Shown here: piece after piece, positions 37,425 to 40,525 of the stretch
Position numbering within the stretch: position 1 is the first letter of the stretch
Layout: every line of letters starts with the position of its first letter
Assembly: GCA_020849035.1 (NCBI GenBank)
Contig: JADLHC010000291.1
Span: 1 to 40,525 of the forward strand
Reading direction: 5' to 3'
Source: Planctomycetia bacterium
Lineage (GTDB): Bacteria > Planctomycetota > MHYJ01 > WSZJ01
Length of the DNA stretch: 40,525 nucleotides
Made by a program: the position numbers and the translations under genes
Notes under the pieces: generated by a model
What the model was told of the DNA's origin: nothing
The model's database searches: none
The model's input: only the letters and a program-made list of their open reading frames with translations

Positions 37425-39065
37425 CTACATCGGAATCCGAATCCCATTCTTCTTCGCCGCCTTCTTCGCCTCGTCGTACCCCGCGTCCGCGTGCCGGGCG
37501 ATGCCGATGCCGGGGTCGTTGGTCAGCACGAGCGAGACGCGCTTCGACGACTTCGCGCTCCCGTCGACGCACACCACCTGTCCCGCGTGGATGGAGTAGC
37601 CGATGCCGACGCCGCCGCCGTGGTGGACGCTGGTCCACGTCGCGCCGCTCGCGGTGTTGAGGAGGGCGTTGAGGATCGGCCAGTCGGCGATGGCGTCGCT
37701 TCCATCCTTCATGGCTTCCGTTTCGCGGTTAGGCGAGGCGACGCTGCCGGTGTCGAGGTGGTCGCGTCCGATGACGAACGGCGCCTTGACCTTCTTCTTA
37801 GCGACGAGCCGGTTGAGCAGCTCACCGAATCTCGCGCGTTCGCCCTGGCCGAGCCAGCAGATCCGCGCCGGCAGCCCCTGGAACTTCACGCGCTCCCTCG
37901 CCATGCGGATCCAGTTCGCCAGCGACTCGTTGTCGCCAAACTCCTTGAGCACCAACTCGTCCGTCACGGCGATGTCAGCCGGGTCGCCGCTCAGCGCCGC
38001 CCACCGGAACGGCCCGCGGCCTTCGCAGAACAGCGGCCGCACGTACGCCGGCACGAACCCCGGGTAGTCGAAGGCGTTGGCGACGCCGGCGAGCTTGGCC
38101 TGGCCGCGGAGGTTGTTGCCGTAATCGAACGCCACAGCGCCGGCCTTCTGCATGTCGAGCATGGCCTGGCAGTGGACGGCCATGGACTCCATCGCGCGGC
38201 GCACGTATTCCTGCGGGGCCTTCTGGCGGAGGTTGGCGGCGAGCTCGAGGGTGAGGCCGCGCGGGACGTAGCCGTTGAGAGCGTCGTGGGCGCTGGTCTG
38301 GTCGGTGACGACGTCGGGGATCTTGCCGCGCTTGACCAGCTCGGGGAAGACGTCGGCGCAGTTGCCGACGAGGCCGACGGAGAGCGCTTCCTTCTTCTGG
38401 CACGCGGCGTCGATCCATGCGAGGGCCTCGTCGAGCGACGACGTCATCTTGTCGCAGTAGGCCTTGTCGATGCGGCGCTGGATGCGCCACGGGTCGACCT
38501 CGACCGTGAGGATCGCCGCCCCCGCCATCGTCCCGGCGAGCGGCTGCGCGCCGCCCATGCCGCCCATGCCGCCGGTGAGCACGAACTTCCCCGCGAGCGA
38601 GCCGCCGAAGTGCTTCTTCCCGCACGCCGCGAACGTCTCGTACGTCCCCTGCAGGATCCCCTGCGTGCCGATGTAGATCCACGAGCCCGCCGTCATCTGC
38701 CCGAACATCGTGAGCCCGAGCGCCTCGAGCCGGCGGAACTCGTCCCACGTCGCCCAGTGCGGCACGAGCAGCGAGTTGGCGATCAGCACGCGCGGCGCCA
38801 TGTCGTGCGTCCGGAAGACGCCGACCGGCTTGCCGCTCTGCACGAGCATCGTCTCGTCGTCCTTCAGCGTCTTCAGCGTCCCGAGGATCGCCTTCAGGCA
38901 CACTTCGTTCCGTGCCGCCTTGCCGCTTCCGCCGTACACCACCAGCCGCTGCGGGTCCTCCGCCACCTCCGGGTCCAGGTTGTTCTGCAGCATCCGGTAC
39001 GGCGCTTCCGTCTGCCACGACCGGCACGTCTTCTTCGGGCCCCGCGGGGCGCGGATCGTTTTCAT
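37425..39065 (-). CDS. hutU: Urocanate hydratase (HutU)
   Basis: The protein has 546 residues from the ATG at 39065, near the usual 555. It converts urocanate to imidazolonepropionate in histidine breakdown, with tightly bound NAD as electrophile. Diagnostic segments are [73 protein letters not shown] (NAD-binding Gly-rich), [29 protein letters not shown] and [17 protein letters not shown]. The C-terminus [11 protein letters not shown] to GIRIPM is repeated as a diverged remnant at 29807. No other hut gene (hutH, hutI, hutG) is in the window. It is divergent from the malic enzyme gene, 140 bp apart. Confidence 0.97.
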   Translation of the reverse strand: MKTIRAPRGPKKTCRSWQTEAPYRMLQNNLDPEVAEDPQRLVVYGGSGKAARNEVCLKAILGTLKTLKDDETMLVQSGKPVGVFRTHDMAPRVLIANSLLVPHWATWDEFRRLEALGLTMFGQMTAGSWIYIGTQGILQGTYETFAACGKKHFGGSLAGKFVLTGGMGGMGGAQPLAGTMAGAAILTVEVDPWRIQRRIDKAYCDKMTSSLDEALAWIDAACQKKEALSVGLVGNCADVFPELVKRGKIPDVVTDQTSAHDALNGYVPRGLTLELAANLRQKAPQEYVRRAMESMAVHCQAMLDMQKAGAVAFDYGNNLRGQAKLAGVANAFDYPGFVPAYVRPLFCEGRGPFRWAALSGDPADIAVTDELVLKEFGDNESLANWIRMARERVKFQGLPARICWLGQGERARFGELLNRLVAKKKVKAPFVIGRDHLDTGSVASPNRETEAMKDGSDAIADWPILNALLNTASGATWTSVHHGGGVGIGYSIHAGQVVCVDGSAKSSKRVSLVLTNDPGIGIARHADAGYDEAKKAAKKNGIRIPM

Positions 39066-39205
39066 GGGGACGATTCTGCGTCGGGGGCGAAGCGCGGGAA
39101 GGAAATTCGCGGGGTGGGGAATTGCGCGGGAGCGGGGAATTTTGAGCGGTGGTGGGCGGAGGCGGGGGGCGCGGCGGCGGCAATGCGTTTGCTCCATGGC
39201 TTGCC

Positions 39206-40525
39206 ATGGCGCGCGATCCCCGCTTTGAGTTCCGGCGCGTCCGCGATGCGGCGACGGGGAAGGAGTGGATCGAGACGACCCTGCGCGGGCCGGCGCTGTC
39301 GGACCTGCCGTTTCTCAACAAGGGGACGGCGTTCACGGCGGAGGAGCGCGAGACGCTCGGTCTGCACGGGCTTCTGCCGCCGCACGTCTGCACGATGGAG
39401 GAACAGGTCGAGCGCGTGCTCGAGAACTACCGCCGCAAGGCGACGGATCTCGAGCGCTACATCTACCTCATCGCGCTGCTCGACCGGAACGAGACGCTGT
39501 TCTACCGGGTGCTGCTCGACCACATCGCGGAAATGCTGCCGATCGTCTACACGCCGACGGTGGGGCAGGCGTGCGTGCAGTTCGGGCACATCTACCGGAG
39601 GGCGCGCGGCCTGTACCTGACGCCGGAGGACGCGCCTCGGATGGACGCGGTGCTCGCGAACTGGCCGCGCCCCGACGTGGCGGCGATCGTCGTGACCGAC
39701 GGCGAGCGCATCCTCGGGCTCGGCGACCTCGGCGCCGGCGGGATGGGGATCTCGATCGGCAAGCTGAACCTCTACACCGCCGCCGCCGGCATCCGCCCCG
39801 AGCGGACCCTGCCGGTCTGCCTCGACACCGGCACGGACAACGAGGCGCTCCTCGCCGACCCGCTCTACCTCGGGCTCAGGCACCGCCGCGTGCGCGGCCC
39901 GGCCTACGACGCGCTGGTCGAAGCGTTCGTGACGGGGGCGCGGAAGCGCTGGCCGGGCGTCCTCGTGCAGTTCGAGGACTTCGGCAAGGCGAACGCCGCG
40001 CGCCTCCTCGACGCCTGGCGCGACCGCGAACTCTGCTTCAACGACGACATCCAGGGAACCGGCGCCGTCGCCCTCGCCGGCGTCCTCGCGGCCCTCCGCG
40101 CGACCGGCGCCACGCTCGACCGGCAGCGCGTCATGATCGCGGGGGCGGGAAGCGCCGGCGTGGGGATCGCGCGGATGCTGAAAGGCGCGCCGGTGTGGAT
40201 GCTGGACTCCAGGGGGCTGCTGACGGCCGACCGAGACGGGCTGTCCGCGGCCCAGCGGGCCTTCGCGCGCCTGGAACCCCCGGGCGGGCTCCTGGACGTG
40301 GCTCGCCGCGTGCGGCCGACGGTCCTCATCGGCACCAGCACGGCGCCGGGGCTCTTCACCCGCGACCTCCTGCAGGCGATGGACGGGCCGCACCCGATCG
40401 TCTTCCCCCTCTCGAACCCGACGTCGAAGGCCGAGTGCACGCCGGACCAGGCCCGCGAGTGGACCGGGGGACGCGCGGTCGTCGCCACCGGCAGCCCGTT
40501 CCCGGGCACGCCGCAATGCAACAAC
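39206..40525 (+). CDS. maeA: NAD-type malic enzyme (C-terminus cut by window edge)
   Basis: There are 440 codons from the ATG at 39206 to the right edge, with no stop, so it is partial; the family is about 550 residues. It decarboxylates malate to pyruvate with NAD(P)+. Key segments are [54 protein letters not shown] (nucleotide/divalent metal region), [33 protein letters not shown] (metal-binding Asp pair), [17 protein letters not shown] (Rossmann motif) and [17 protein letters not shown]. These fit the large SfcA/MaeA class. The Shine-Dalgarno sequence is weak. Cofactor preference cannot be read with certainty. Confidence 0.94.
   Translation, partial: MARDPRFEFRRVRDAATGKEWIETTLRGPALSDLPFLNKGTAFTAEERETLGLHGLLPPHVCTMEEQVERVLENYRRKATDLERYIYLIALLDRNETLFYRVLLDHIAEMLPIVYTPTVGQACVQFGHIYRRARGLYLTPEDAPRMDAVLANWPRPDVAAIVVTDGERILGLGDLGAGGMGISIGKLNLYTAAAGIRPERTLPVCLDTGTDNEALLADPLYLGLRHRRVRGPAYDALVEAFVTGARKRWPGVLVQFEDFGKANAARLLDAWRDRELCFNDDIQGTGAVALAGVLAALRATGATLDRQRVMIAGAGSAGVGIARMLKGAPVWMLDSRGLLTADRDGLSAAQRAFARLEPPGGLLDVARRVRPTVLIGTSTAPGLFTRDLLQAMDGPHPIVFPLSNPTSKAECTPDQAREWTGGRAVVATGSPFPGTPQCNN

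Noticed and set aside
37354..37428. Acidic minus-strand reading just downstream of hutU
   Set aside because: It looks protein-like for about 25 residues but has no start except inside hutU in another frame.
37227..39620. Plus-strand frame of about 800 codons opposite hutU
   Set aside because: HutU is unambiguous on the minus strand; the plus frame is composition-driven.
1..40525. CRISPR array, rRNA genes, prophage
   Set aside because: No regularly spaced direct repeats, no rRNA-like sequence, and no phage structural or integrase genes are visible.

Overview
The window is a GC-rich (roughly 70% by eye) bacterial chromosome segment. Several features suggest a Planctomycetota or related Gram-negative lineage: a large Ser/Thr kinase with TPR-like repeats, secreted proteins starting with a short 'LKDG..L.G.V' plus TPR-like module, many secreted proteins of unknown function, and a Pup-like/PafA-like gene pair. 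The taxonomic call is inference; no rRNA or other strong marker is present.

Layout. 1-11.2 kb: metabolic and housekeeping genes in short divergent or convergent groups. These are a geranylgeranyl-reductase-like flavoprotein (cut by the left edge), a secreted alpha/beta hydrolase, an FAD oxidase plus Fe-S protein pair, an FMN reductase, an SGNH hydrolase, a BI-1/YccA membrane protein, a BNR-type lipoprotein, an FKBP prolyl isomerase, a GNAT acetyltransferase and an Old Yellow Enzyme. 11.2-15 kb: a SIMPL protein, then the most interesting locus, a 56-residue Pup-like protein ending Gly-Gly-Gly-Glu followed 33 bp later by a PafA/Dop-family ligase. The ligase carries about 100 extra residues with two hydrophobic segments. 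A DUF72 gene lies upstream of the pair. 15-24.6 kb: a kinase-TPR gene overlapping, by 4 nt, a protein built from two copies of an unrecognised domain; an S41/PDZ protease; queC; a small ORF; a TetR regulator divergent from a di-iron MBL-fold gene with a clear operator; and an SPFH protein. 24.6-27.4 kb: a long purine/pyrimidine hairpin, a tRNA-derived remnant, a DUF4424-like secreted protein and a GH26-like lipoprotein.

27.4-37.4 kb is accessory DNA. It holds two toxin-antitoxin modules (UPF0175/DUF3368-PIN and RHH/VapC), a small protein plus nucleotidyltransferase pair, a DUF4419 gene, a GNAT gene, a degraded IS256-family transposase, and several genes of lower GC and different codon use, including a DUF2225-like protein with a decayed histidine-kinase ATPase tail. 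Three ungapped 58-nt copies of a dispersed repeat lie at 27.44, 32.10 and 37.27 kb. A 31-codon remnant of a urocanate hydratase C-terminus lies at 29.8 kb, in the same orientation as the intact hutU at 37.4-39.1 kb, so the 29.9-37.4 kb segment is bounded by two hutU 3' ends. The window closes with hutU and a divergent malic enzyme cut by the right edge.

Most other open frames are antisense or frame-shifted shadows, as expected at this GC. Several downstream genes start at a GTG overlapping the upstream TGA (GTGA), which suggests translational coupling.
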